Assembly (NCBI GenBank): GCA_002403305.1
Contig: DHHM01000022.1
Coordinates: 28,340-92,339, forward strand
Reading direction: 5' to 3'
Length of the DNA stretch: 64,000 nucleotides
DNA from: Bacteroidales bacterium UBA4772
GTDB taxonomy: Bacteria; Bacteroidota; Bacteroidia; Bacteroidales; VadinHA17
Shown: piece after piece, positions 42,736 to 52,093 of the stretch
How the letters are laid out: every line of letters starts with the position of its first letter
Position numbering within the stretch: position 1 is the stretch's first letter
The notes under the pieces: model-generated
The model's input: only the letters and a program-made list of their open reading frames with translations
Database searches by the model: none
Told to the model about the DNA's origin: nothing
Position numbers and translations under genes: made by a program

Positions 42736-44010
42736 ATGAAACTATATATTCATATAATAGTTGCCTTCTTGGCGCTTTCTATTGGATATCCCTACGGGGG
42801 AACCAATTTTATCTTATTAATGGCTCCTTATCTTGTGTACATGGTTTTGAAGTGTGATGCAGTATTTCTGCCTGCACTGATGTTGCATTGCGCCTCTGAA
42901 ACCTCTGCTTTTTCTATTGTGTTCATAAGCTTTATTCTGTTAAGTATTTTGAAATATAAAAAGCTTATTAAGCTAAAACTAGGAGTGTTGTTTTGGATAC
43001 TAATAGGCCTGTTACCAATATTTATTTGGCTTGTAATCACTAATATTTTGAATCATGAGATGTACCCTCCTCTAGCAGTCGCTCAAACAGGCTATTATCT
43101 TTCATTTTATGCATTTATGTATGGAGTTCTTGTTGCTAATACATTCACTGATAAAGTATTAAATTCGGTCTATGTCACTCTGTTTGTGACCTATTTATTG
43201 TACGTTTCAGGATTGATAGAATTCACACGAATCGTTGTAGGCTTTTCATTCCTTTTTTCAGCTCTGCTGGCACTTTTTATAACATCACATTCAAAGAACC
43301 CACTTCTTTTTGTACTTGCATTGTTTTCTTTCTTATCAGTTCTTTTTATTAAAGAAGAAACCACCTTAACGACTCTCTTTGTCAGCGTATCATCACTATT
43401 ACTGACATACCTTTATTTTAAGAATAAGAACGTCCTGGTGCAAAAATTAACAGGAATCTTACCATTCTTAATTATTCTAGTCTTATATGTTTATGGAATA
43501 ACCAGCTATTTAAATGCTTCTAAACTTCCAATGCCACATAAGACAAATATAGCTGATTTACAGGATTTAAAAAATTGGGTTCACTGGAAGTTCTTCTTTG
43601 ATCGTGCACCATTTTGGGCGGGAGGTTTTGATCAAATTATTGAATATAAACATTTATTTCCGATACCAGAAATGCCAGATATTACTGCAGTTTTAAGAAA
43701 CCGTTCTAAAATGGAAATTTCTTTTGGATCTCACACAACTATGATCGAATTGGTAAGGAAATATGGTATTATTGCGGGAGTTCTCTTGAATTTTTGTCTG
43801 ATCTACATTGTCTTAATTTCAAGAAAAATATTTAGTATACGGGAGATAAATCCTTATACAGTCCCTTTATATGCTATGGCAGTTGCAGTAACAATTGTGC
43901 TTACACTAGTAGGTCAATATCAGATTTTACCCGGTTACGCCATTTTGAGCTTGGGAATTCTGGGTGTTGCATATGGTACTTATCAATTTAATACCGAAAA
44001 TAATTCATAG
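42736..44010 (+). CDS. wzy: Putative polymerase, Wzy-like
   Basis: A 424-residue, very hydrophobic protein with roughly ten or eleven membrane segments and a large loop (about residues 260-330) holding FFDRAPFWAGGFDQI and MEISFGSHTTMIEL. This layout, plus the presence of one flippase and one such gene in the cluster, makes it the candidate O-unit polymerase. Wzy proteins have little conserved sequence, so the call rests on topology and context. It ends one base before the next glycosyltransferase gene. Confidence 0.75.
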   Translation: MKLYIHIIVAFLALSIGYPYGGTNFILLMAPYLVYMVLKCDAVFLPALMLHCASETSAFSIVFISFILLSILKYKKLIKLKLGVLFWILIGLLPIFIWLVITNILNHEMYPPLAVAQTGYYLSFYAFMYGVLVANTFTDKVLNSVYVTLFVTYLLYVSGLIEFTRIVVGFSFLFSALLALFITSHSKNPLLFVLALFSFLSVLFIKEETTLTTLFVSVSSLLLTYLYFKNKNVLVQKLTGILPFLIILVLYVYGITSYLNASKLPMPHKTNIADLQDLKNWVHWKFFFDRAPFWAGGFDQIIEYKHLFPIPEMPDITAVLRNRSKMEISFGSHTTMIELVRKYGIIAGVLLNFCLIYIVLISRKIFSIREINPYTVPLYAMAVAVTIVLTLVGQYQILPGYAILSLGILGVAYGTYQFNTENNS

Positions 44011-45267
44011 ATGAAAATTCTTTGGTTCTCAAATACAGCAGGATCTGCAGCAGAATACCTTCGAATTGATTCAACTGGAGGGGGATGGGTTAGGTCTTTG
44101 GAAAACTCGATGAGAGAGAAAGTTGATCTGCACATAGCTTTCTACTATCCAAGATATTCTGAAGCATTTGAATATAATGGCATTCATTATTATCCTATAT
44201 GCAAGAATAGGTGGAAATTGAGAATGTTCCTCAATCTTTTCCATGAAAAATTCATTGATAAGGAAGATATTGAAATCTATCATAATATTATAAACAAAGT
44301 TAAGCCGGACCTGATACATATTCACGGAACCGAAAACCCATTCGGATGCTTGATTGATTCTGTAAATTTACCCATAGTTGTTTCTATACAGGGTAACGCT
44401 ACCGTCTGTCATCATAAATTTTTTAGTGGTATTGAACGTGCGAAACTTTTGACTAAATTTTTCTTTTGCTCCTCTTTTCGAGATATCCCTTTTCTCATCA
44501 GCTTCAATAAAGTTTACAAACGATTAGCACGTATGCGAGATCGCGAGACGCGCAACCTTAAAAAATGCAAATATGTTATTGGTCGTACGGATTGGGACTT
44601 TAGAATAACCAGAGTCCTTGCACCTGAAAGTAAATATTTCCATGGAGATGAAGTGTTGCGCAATGCTTTCTATACAAATCAATGGAAGAGCAATTTTACG
44701 GAGAAGCTCATTATTCATACTACAAATGGGAATAGTCCCTATAAAGGATTTGAAACAATATGCCAGTCATTGAGCTTACTTGTAAATAAAGGCCTTGACA
44801 TAGAATGGCGCGTGGCCGGAATTAAAGAAAAAGATTTAATTGTTAAGGTGGTTAAAAACAAATTCGGGAAAGCCTTTCCTAAAAAAGGGCTGAGGTTGTT
44901 AGGGAATCTTGATGAAAAAGCTTTAGTAAATAAACTGCTGGAAGCAAACATTTATATTATGCCTTCTCACATTGAAAACAGTCCAAATAATTTATGTGAA
45001 GCAATGATGATCGGCATGCCCTGTATAGCGACTTTTGCTGGAGGTACAGGATCTCTTCTGGAAGATGGGAAGGAAGGAATCCTGATACAGGATGGTGATC
45101 CCTGGGCTATGGCTGGTGCTATAATTCAATTGATGAATGATCCAACGAAGGCGGTTGAAATGGGGAGAAAAGCAAAGGAGCGGGCGTTAACCAGGCATGA
45201 TAGAGACGGCATTTCAAAACAATATCTAAAGGTATACAGCGAGATTATCGCAGACAATCATAGATGA
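44011..45267 (+). CDS. GT4 family glycosyltransferase
   Basis: A 418-residue GT-B fold, retaining-type transferase. The C-terminal half has the GT4 nucleotide-sugar site: IYIMPSHIENSPNNLCEAMM (about 312-331, with the E-x7-E spacing) and CIATFAGGTGSLLEDGKEGI. The N-terminal acceptor domain begins ILWFSNTAGSAAEYL. It overlaps the following gene by four bases (ATGA), which indicates translational coupling. Substrate unknown. Confidence 0.9.
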   Translation: MKILWFSNTAGSAAEYLRIDSTGGGWVRSLENSMREKVDLHIAFYYPRYSEAFEYNGIHYYPICKNRWKLRMFLNLFHEKFIDKEDIEIYHNIINKVKPDLIHIHGTENPFGCLIDSVNLPIVVSIQGNATVCHHKFFSGIERAKLLTKFFFCSSFRDIPFLISFNKVYKRLARMRDRETRNLKKCKYVIGRTDWDFRITRVLAPESKYFHGDEVLRNAFYTNQWKSNFTEKLIIHTTNGNSPYKGFETICQSLSLLVNKGLDIEWRVAGIKEKDLIVKVVKNKFGKAFPKKGLRLLGNLDEKALVNKLLEANIYIMPSHIENSPNNLCEAMMIGMPCIATFAGGTGSLLEDGKEGILIQDGDPWAMAGAIIQLMNDPTKAVEMGRKAKERALTRHDRDGISKQYLKVYSEIIADNHR

Positions 45268-46493
45268 AGCTTTTTATTATTGCTAGAACAAATCCTTATT
45301 TTGAGAACTCGGCTTCAGCAAATCGATTAAGAAGTCTGATTGATGGTCTCAGGGATCTTGGCATGAGCATCCATCTGTATATTACAGGTGGCTATAAAGA
45401 CCAAGAGGAATATAAATTAATTGGCCGAAAGAGTCAGAATAATGGCATAGAAGTCAATTACCTTAATATACTTTTTAACCATAGCATTTGGTTAAGAAGA
45501 ATCAATAATTATTTTTTACTTCCTCTTACAAGGTCGTTTGTCCACAAGAAGATACTTGCGATTGTAGCCAATAATAGTGATGCGATTATTTGGACAAACT
45601 CAGACTATAATTCTTTTAAATTGGCTTTGAAGATTAAGAAGCAATTCCCAAGGCAAAGATTGTTTCTTGAATTAAGTGAGTATTTAGATATATATCGCTT
45701 TAACACAGGAAGATTTGTCCATACACTAGAGGGTAAAAAGAGGCAATTATTATTTGAGGAGAAAGCGTTGTATGCTTATGATGGGTTAGCTTTAATGACA
45801 AAACAGCTAATGAAACATTATAAAGCATTCTCATTGAAAGGTCCTATACTCTTACACCTGCCAATGACAGTTGATCTTAATCGCTTCAAAACTGCTAATA
45901 ACCCGGTAAATGGATTTAACAAACCCTATATAGCATTCGTGGGAGTAATGAATAATGCAAAAGAAGGGGTGAATATCCTTATCAAAGCATTTTCAATAAT
46001 AGCGAAGGAGTTCCCTGCTCACCGGTTATATCTTATTGGTTCCTGGCATTATGATACTGATGGACACATAAATCTTATATCAAACCTAAATCTCGAAGAC
46101 AAAGTGTTTTGGATGGGCGAATATAAAAGAGATGAAATTCCGCCCATAATAAAGAATGCTGATCTGCTTGTTTTACCTCGCCCGGATTCAAGGCAGGCTC
46201 AAGGTGGATTCCCAACTAAATTAGGCGAGTATCTTGCATCTGGGAACCCCGTTTGTGCCACAAAAGTGGGTGAAATCCCAGATTACCTTACGGATGGGGA
46301 GTCTGTTTATTTTGCCGAACCCGGATCTGTAGATTCATTCGCAAATGCTATGCACAGGGCATTGAGTAACCCTAAGGAAGCCAGGCGGGTAGGCGCAAAT
46401 GGCAGAAAAGTAGCAGAAACACACTTCAATAAAGATATCCAGGCTAAAATATTATTTGATTTCCTACAACAGAATCTTCAGCCAAATGCTTAG
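45264..46493 (+). CDS. GT4 family glycosyltransferase
   Basis: A 409-residue GT-B fold transferase. The N-terminal IIARTNPYFENSASANRLRS (4-23) and C-terminal LLVLPRPDSRQAQGGFPTKL with YLASGNPVCATKVGEIPDYL are of GT4 type, though the usual second Glu is replaced by a Gly-Phe-Pro-Thr-Lys-Leu-Gly-Glu arrangement seen in a subgroup. It is coupled to the preceding gene and separated by 41 bases from the deacetylase pair. Confidence 0.88.
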   Translation: MKLFIIARTNPYFENSASANRLRSLIDGLRDLGMSIHLYITGGYKDQEEYKLIGRKSQNNGIEVNYLNILFNHSIWLRRINNYFLLPLTRSFVHKKILAIVANNSDAIIWTNSDYNSFKLALKIKKQFPRQRLFLELSEYLDIYRFNTGRFVHTLEGKKRQLLFEEKALYAYDGLALMTKQLMKHYKAFSLKGPILLHLPMTVDLNRFKTANNPVNGFNKPYIAFVGVMNNAKEGVNILIKAFSIIAKEFPAHRLYLIGSWHYDTDGHINLISNLNLEDKVFWMGEYKRDEIPPIIKNADLLVLPRPDSRQAQGGFPTKLGEYLASGNPVCATKVGEIPDYLTDGESVYFAEPGSVDSFANAMHRALSNPKEARRVGANGRKVAETHFNKDIQAKILFDFLQQNLQPNA

Positions 46494-46534
46494 ATGGACT
46501 GTAAAACGGAAGCGATTTTCTTTTTAATTCTTAA

Positions 46535-47641
46535 ATGCAATTACCACCAAAAATAGCCCGCCATCTCTCCAACCTCCCCGGCTGGCGCACCAACCGCAAA
46601 ATTATTGTCTTTGAAAGCGACGATTGGGGCAGTATCCGTATGCCTTCGCGGGAAGCTTTTAATAGATTATTATCGACTGGTATTCAGGTTGATAATAACC
46701 ACTACAATAGGTTTGACGCTCTGGAAAGTAACGCTGACATTGAAGGCTTGTTTGATATCCTGTCGGCCTTTAAGGACAAAAACGGAAATCACCCTGTCTT
46801 TACAGGAGCCTGCGTTGTTGCAAATCCTGACTTTGAGAAGATCAAAAGGGCAGACTTTAAACAATATTTTTATGAGCCATTTACACAAACCCTGAAACGT
46901 TACCCGGCTCATGATCGAGTTTTTGATCTATGGAAAGAGGGCATTAATAAACGATTATTCGTTCCACAATTTCATGGGCGTGAACACCTTAATGTTCGGC
47001 GTTGGCTTCGAGATCTCCAGGCTGGTAATACCCATACCATGCTTGCATTTGACAACCAACTATGGGGCATTACCTCGTCGATGATAAAAAGAGGTTACCA
47101 ACCCGCATTTGAACCTGATACCTCAGACGACATAAAATACCATGCGGAAGTTATTAGTGAGGGCGTTGAACTGTTCGAGGAGTTGCTGGGTTATAGCCCA
47201 AGATACATTGTCCCTCCTAATGGTCCGTTTAGCAATAGGTTGATGCCTAAACTTGAGGAAAAACGGATCAAATATATTATGGTTGAAAAGTGGCAAAAAG
47301 AACCATTAGGTGATGGCAGAATCAAAAATAGATTTCACTATCTGGGCAAAAAGAACAGTTATGGAATTATGTACCTTTCAAGAAATGCCAGTTTTGAACC
47401 AGCTTTGGATACCAGCGACTGGGTGGATAAATGTTTAGCAGATATAGATTTTGCATTTCGTATACATAAGCCGGCAACGATAAGTACGCATAGGGTTAAT
47501 TATATTGGATATCTTAATGCATCAAACAGAAGCAGAAATCTGCTATTGCTTAAAGAATTGCTTAGAAGAATCATTGTTAAATGGCCGGAAGTGGAATTTT
47601 TTTCTAGTATAGAATTAGGTGATTTGATAAACCAGCGGTAA
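46535..47641 (+). CDS. Polysaccharide deacetylase-like protein, copy 1
   Basis: A 368-residue protein related to polysaccharide deacetylases (NodB-like), in a subgroup common in Bacteroidota glycan loci. The Asp dyad is in FESDDWGS (Asp29-Asp30) and possible metal-binding histidines lie in QFHGREHLNVRR (147 and 151). A later STHRVNYIG segment may supply another His. The expected role is removal of N-acetyl groups from a sugar, possibly on a lipid-linked precursor. No signal peptide is seen. A paralogue follows at once. The catalytic metal site should be confirmed by structure. Confidence 0.82.
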   Translation: MQLPPKIARHLSNLPGWRTNRKIIVFESDDWGSIRMPSREAFNRLLSTGIQVDNNHYNRFDALESNADIEGLFDILSAFKDKNGNHPVFTGACVVANPDFEKIKRADFKQYFYEPFTQTLKRYPAHDRVFDLWKEGINKRLFVPQFHGREHLNVRRWLRDLQAGNTHTMLAFDNQLWGITSSMIKRGYQPAFEPDTSDDIKYHAEVISEGVELFEELLGYSPRYIVPPNGPFSNRLMPKLEEKRIKYIMVEKWQKEPLGDGRIKNRFHYLGKKNSYGIMYLSRNASFEPALDTSDWVDKCLADIDFAFRIHKPATISTHRVNYIGYLNASNRSRNLLLLKELLRRIIVKWPEVEFFSSIELGDLINQR

Positions 47642-47659
47642 AAATATTTAATCAGAGAC

Positions 47660-48775
47660 TTGAGTAGATTGAGACACACCCTAGGGCTGCACCTGAAGAA
47701 TATCCCAGGTTGGCGTACTGACCGAAAGATTGTTGTAATTGAAAGCGATGATTGGGGAAGCATTCGAATGCCCTCGTTAGAAGTCTTTCAGAAGTTACAG
47801 AAACACGGAATCAGAGTTGACAAATGTCCCTATAACCGTTACGACTCTCTCGCAAGCGAAGAAGATCTTGAAGCACTTTTTGATGTCCTTATTCAATACA
47901 AGGACAAAAATGGCAACCATCCTGTGATAACAGCAAATACGATTGTTGCTAACCCTGACTTTCCCAGAATCAGAAATTCCGGATTTAGTGAATATTATTA
48001 TGAACCTTTTACAGACACTTTAAAACGTTATGCCGGATGTGGCAATGCATTTAACCTATGGGTGCAGGGTTTAGAGGAAAAAATATTTTTTCCACAATTT
48101 CATGGCAGAGAGCATCTTAATGTTCCTCGTTGGTTGAAGAGTCTCAGGGACCAATCTGAAGAGACACGGCTCACATTTGATTTTGAGATGTTCGGTATCA
48201 GCACAGAAATCACCAAAGAAAACAGACTCAGTTATCTTGCTGCTTTGGATTTTGATACTAAGGCTGACCTAGAGTGGCAAAAAGAGATGCTGGCTGACGG
48301 TCTAAATCTGTTTGAAGTTATCTTTGGTTACCGTTCAGATTCGTTTATAGCCGCAAATTATACATGGCATAGTGAAATTGAACATATTCTTTTCCAGAAG
48401 GGCATAAAGTATATTCAGGGTGCCGGCATGCAAAAAATACCAGATATACCAAAGCCGAAATTTAAACGACATTTCTTCGGGCAGAAAAATGCTTTCGGCC
48501 AGCTTTACTTGACCAGGAATTGCATTTTTGAACCATCTTCAGATGAGGGCAAAGATTGGGTTTCTGCTTGCTTAAGAGAAATTAGTACGGCTTTTCTTTG
48601 GAATAAACCGGCAGTAATTTCCTCGCATCGGCTAAACTTCATTGGAAGCATAGATAACAATAACCGAACAAGAAATTTGAAAACTCTTGACAGTTTGTTG
48701 ACTTCAATACTCAAAAGATGGCCGCAAACAGAGTTTATGACCACTAGTGAGTTAGGATCTCTGGTTCTTGCTTAA
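47660..48775 (+). CDS. Polysaccharide deacetylase-like protein, copy 2
   Basis: A 371-residue paralogue of the preceding protein with the same key elements, IESDDWGS near residue 28 and QFHGREHLNVPR near 150, and SSHRLNFIGS later. It begins with TTG at 47660 on my reading; that start aligns the N-termini of the two paralogues (HLKNIPGWRTDRK and HLSNLPGWRTNRK). The tandem copies may act on different sugars or as a heterodimer. It is followed 12 bases on by the CapA-like gene. Confidence 0.82.
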   Translation: MSRLRHTLGLHLKNIPGWRTDRKIVVIESDDWGSIRMPSLEVFQKLQKHGIRVDKCPYNRYDSLASEEDLEALFDVLIQYKDKNGNHPVITANTIVANPDFPRIRNSGFSEYYYEPFTDTLKRYAGCGNAFNLWVQGLEEKIFFPQFHGREHLNVPRWLKSLRDQSEETRLTFDFEMFGISTEITKENRLSYLAALDFDTKADLEWQKEMLADGLNLFEVIFGYRSDSFIAANYTWHSEIEHILFQKGIKYIQGAGMQKIPDIPKPKFKRHFFGQKNAFGQLYLTRNCIFEPSSDEGKDWVSACLREISTAFLWNKPAVISSHRLNFIGSIDNNNRTRNLKTLDSLLTSILKRWPQTEFMTTSELGSLVLA

Positions 48776-48786
48776 ATTACACCTCG

Positions 48787-49917
48787 ATGGCACAAGATAT
48801 AAATATCTTATTTACAGGCGACTTTTACTCTGGTCCTGAAATCAGCAGGCTTATAGATAGCAGATCTTTTGATGATATTTTTGGCGATTTTCTACCTTAT
48901 GTCAGAAATAGTGACATTGCCGTAACCAATCTTGAAGCACCCTTAACTTACAGCAGAGACAAGATACAGAAGACAGGGCCTGCACTTAAATCCAGTCCGG
49001 AAACTGTGGAAGCGTTGAAATATGCTGGCTTTAACCTGATAACACTTTCAAATAATCACATTATGGATTATGGTGTTGATGGCCTTAAAGATACATTGTC
49101 ATCCTTATCGGATGCTGGTATAGATTATTTGGGCGTTGGAGAAAATCTTAAGCAAGCATCAGGTATTTTGTATAAAAAAGTAAAAGGGAAAGCGCTGGCC
49201 TTTATCAATGTATCAGAAAGTGAGTGGTCGACACTTTCTGTAAATTTACCCGGGGCCAATCCTTTAAATCCTGTATTAAATTACTATTCTATAAAAGAGG
49301 CAAAAGAAAAGGCGGATTATGTTTTTCTAATTGTTCATGGTGGTCATGAAAGATACTCTTTGCCAAGTCTTCGTATGAAACAAACATATCGTTTCTTCAT
49401 TGATGTAGGCGCCGATGCCATAATTGGGCATCATACACATTTCATAAGTGGATATGAATATTATAAAGATAAGCCCATATTCTATAGTCTTGGCAATTTT
49501 ATCTTTGAAAATTCAGAAAATTCAGACGCGAGGTGGTATAATGGTATAGCTGTTAAAATAAGATTAAATGAGACGGGAATAGGCCATGAGATTATTCCAT
49601 TTGTGCAGAATCAAAATCAGCCAGGGTTGAAATTATTAAGCACTCTTGAAAAAGAAGCTTTCAATCTTGAGATTCAGAGGCTTAGCAATATTATAATTGA
49701 TGATTCTCGATTAGCAGATGAATTTGAAAAGTATTGTCAGAAATCAGAACGTCTTTACAATTACTATAAAGAACCCCATGCAAATAGATATATTTATTAT
49801 TTGCAACGAATTGGACTGCTACCATCATTTCTAAATCGAAAGAAACGGAAGTTACTTTTGAATCTTATTAGATGTGAATCTCACAGGGATGTTTTGCTGA
49901 AAGTGCTTGATAAATGA
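48787..49917 (+). CDS. CapA-family metallophosphoesterase-like protein
   Basis: A 376-residue protein of the bacterial capsule synthesis PGA_cap (CapA) family. Metal-site motifs are present: FTGDFYSG (9-16), NLEAPL (48-53), LSNNHIMDYG, VHGGHERY, IGHHTHF and SLGNFIFE. CapA of Bacillus takes part in poly-gamma-glutamate export or polymerisation, but family members occur in many glycan loci with unknown substrates. It overlaps the ATP-grasp gene by four bases, so the two likely act on one product. Confidence 0.9.
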   Translation: MAQDINILFTGDFYSGPEISRLIDSRSFDDIFGDFLPYVRNSDIAVTNLEAPLTYSRDKIQKTGPALKSSPETVEALKYAGFNLITLSNNHIMDYGVDGLKDTLSSLSDAGIDYLGVGENLKQASGILYKKVKGKALAFINVSESEWSTLSVNLPGANPLNPVLNYYSIKEAKEKADYVFLIVHGGHERYSLPSLRMKQTYRFFIDVGADAIIGHHTHFISGYEYYKDKPIFYSLGNFIFENSENSDARWYNGIAVKIRLNETGIGHEIIPFVQNQNQPGLKLLSTLEKEAFNLEIQRLSNIIIDDSRLADEFEKYCQKSERLYNYYKEPHANRYIYYLQRIGLLPSFLNRKKRKLLLNLIRCESHRDVLLKVLDK

Positions 49918-50915
49918 AAATTGCTATTCATAACTCACCAGGTTCTTTTAGTGATCGGTGGATCGCTTATTGTGAAGCCGAGGGGATAGAATATAAGACA
50001 GTCGACTGCTATAAAGACAGCATAATTCAGGATCTTTCTGATTGTGATGCCCTGATGTGGCACTTTTCACAGAATAACCCCAAAGCAATCCTCTTTGCAA
50101 AACAATTGCTCTTTTCTCTGCAGCAGTCAGGGATACGAGTTTTTCCAGACTTCAATACAGTTTGGCATTTTGACGACAAAGTTGGTCAAAAATACCTTCT
50201 AGAAGCAATCGCTGCCCCCTTGGTGCCAACATGGATTTTCTATAGTAAGAACGAGGCAATTTTATGGGCAAAGAACACTTCATATCCCAAGGTGTTTAAA
50301 CTTCGGGGAGGTGCCGGTTCACAGAATGTCAGGTTACTTAAAAATTACAGGCAAACCAGGCGATTAATCAGAAAAGCTTTTAATCGTGGTTTTGCAGCAT
50401 ATGATCCACGTGGAAGCCTGAAGGAGCGGTGGAGGCTGTTCAGGTTGAATAAGACTGACTTAAGGGATATTTTTGAAGGTATTGTACGATTTGTAATTCC
50501 TCCTCCTTATGCAAGGCTGCGAGGACGTGAGAAGGGTTATGTCTATTTCCAGGAGTTCATTGCTGACAATGATCATGACATACGTGTTGTCGTAATTAGA
50601 GATAAGGCATTTGCAATTAAACGGATGGTACGGAGTGGCGATTTCAGGGCCTCAGGAAGCGGAAATATTCTTTATGACAGAGGCCTATTTGACGAGGATA
50701 CTATCAAGCTATCGTTTTCTTCGGCCGGGAAACTGAAGAGTCAGTGTGTGGCATTTGATTTTGTACACGACAATGTCAAGCCACTATTAGTTGAGATTAG
50801 TTATGGTTTCTCACCATCAGGTTATGATCTCTGTCCAGGTTATTGGGATAAAGATTTGAACTGGCATGAAGGCAAGTTTAATCCATATGGATGGATGGTT
50901 GAAATAATTTCGTAA
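49914..50915 (+). CDS. ATP-grasp ligase-like protein
   Basis: A 333-residue protein with a RimK-like ATP-grasp layout. Landmarks are FDDKVGQKYLLEA (85-97), the lysine strand VFKLRGGAGSQNVRLL (about 126-141), FQEFIADNDHDIRVVVI, and near the end FDFVHDNVKPLLVEISYGFS, which provides the acidic Mg site. Such enzymes join a carboxylate to an amine using ATP. With a UDP-glucuronate pathway in the locus, amidation of a uronic acid by an amino acid is a reasonable but unproved role. It is coupled to the CapA-like gene. Confidence 0.85.
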   Translation: MKIAIHNSPGSFSDRWIAYCEAEGIEYKTVDCYKDSIIQDLSDCDALMWHFSQNNPKAILFAKQLLFSLQQSGIRVFPDFNTVWHFDDKVGQKYLLEAIAAPLVPTWIFYSKNEAILWAKNTSYPKVFKLRGGAGSQNVRLLKNYRQTRRLIRKAFNRGFAAYDPRGSLKERWRLFRLNKTDLRDIFEGIVRFVIPPPYARLRGREKGYVYFQEFIADNDHDIRVVVIRDKAFAIKRMVRSGDFRASGSGNILYDRGLFDEDTIKLSFSSAGKLKSQCVAFDFVHDNVKPLLVEISYGFSPSGYDLCPGYWDKDLNWHEGKFNPYGWMVEIIS

Positions 50916-50923
50916 AAAGTCTT

Positions 50924-52093
50924 ATGGAGAATATTTCCCTTCTGGATTATTGTTATGGATGTGGAATTTGTTCCTTGATATGTCCGGAGAATATTATATC
51001 GCTGCATCTAAATGCAGATGGATTCTATCAGCCATCTATTTCTGATCAACCTTTGTGTAATGAATGCGGTTTATGCTTGTCTGTATGTGCTTTTTATAAT
51101 ACCGAAGAAGTAAGCAAGAAGCTACAGGTTAAAGGATTTTCAGCTTGGAGTCATGATAAAGAAGTCCTCAAAACGTGTTCATCAGGGGGAATTGGTTTTG
51201 AAATAGGGAGGTTATTCTTGGAGAAAGGATATCGTGTTTGTGCGGTGCGTTACAACGTAGAAAAGAGAAGGGCTGAACACTACATTTCCGACAGAGTTGA
51301 GGAATTTGAACGATCAAAAGGATCAAAATATTTGCAAAGCTATACGCTTGATGGTTTCAGAGAATTCAATACAAAAGATAAATTTCTTGTTTTTGCAACT
51401 CCCTGTCAGATTCATTCAATAAGGAAGTATATACAAAAAATGAATTGTGAGGGAAACTATGTTTTAGTGGACTTTTTTTGTCATGGAGTACCATCTTACA
51501 AACTGTGGAATAGATATGTGGGGGATATATATAAACAACATGACATAGGAAAATTAGAAAAAGTCAACTTCAGAGATAAGATATTTGGAAGGCAGACATA
51601 TACAATCATGATTTCTGGAAGCAATGGCAGTTTTTATAGTTCAACTAAAAACAAAGACATTTTCTATCGTCTGTATCTTGGAGACTTATGTCTTAATAAA
51701 GCCTGCTACAAGGAATGCAAATACAAGCTTGACCAATCTTATGCTGATATAAGGATTGGCGACTTATGGAGTAGAAGGTTTAAAAACAATAACGAAGGAC
51801 TTTCGGGAATTTTAAGTTTTACTGAAAAGGGGAAAAAAACTGTTGCAGGCCTACAGACAAGATGTTCTTTTAAACAAGAGGAGACAACTACTATTACAGA
51901 AGGTCAGATGAATAAGCCACCAAGACTACCTATATCTAGAGATTGGGTGCTTAAAAAATTAGACGATGAAAAAGTGTTATCATCCAGATCTTTATTAGTA
52001 TTACTAAATCTTGTAAAATACCGAAACAAGTTTCACCACTTAGTAAAGATTGGTCTAAAAATTCTGCCAAACAAGAATTATCATGAGAATTAG
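50924..52093 (+). CDS. Fe-S protein of the F420 hydrogenase/dehydrogenase beta-subunit family
   Basis: A 389-residue protein with two 4Fe-4S motifs: Cys10, 13, 16 and 20 in CYGCGICSLICP, and Cys45, 48, 51 and 55 in CNECGLCLSVC. The rest resembles the FrhB/FpoF C-terminal domain (SSGGIGFEIGRLFLEKGYRV, then ATPCQIHSIRKYI and GDLWSR). Relatives are common beside pyruvyltransferase-like genes in polysaccharide loci, and are thought to perform a flavin-dependent redox step, but no reaction is established. It overlaps the next gene by 11 bases, which supports joint function. Confidence 0.9.
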   Translation: MENISLLDYCYGCGICSLICPENIISLHLNADGFYQPSISDQPLCNECGLCLSVCAFYNTEEVSKKLQVKGFSAWSHDKEVLKTCSSGGIGFEIGRLFLEKGYRVCAVRYNVEKRRAEHYISDRVEEFERSKGSKYLQSYTLDGFREFNTKDKFLVFATPCQIHSIRKYIQKMNCEGNYVLVDFFCHGVPSYKLWNRYVGDIYKQHDIGKLEKVNFRDKIFGRQTYTIMISGSNGSFYSSTKNKDIFYRLYLGDLCLNKACYKECKYKLDQSYADIRIGDLWSRRFKNNNEGLSGILSFTEKGKKTVAGLQTRCSFKQEETTTITEGQMNKPPRLPISRDWVLKKLDDEKVLSSRSLLVLLNLVKYRNKFHHLVKIGLKILPNKNYHEN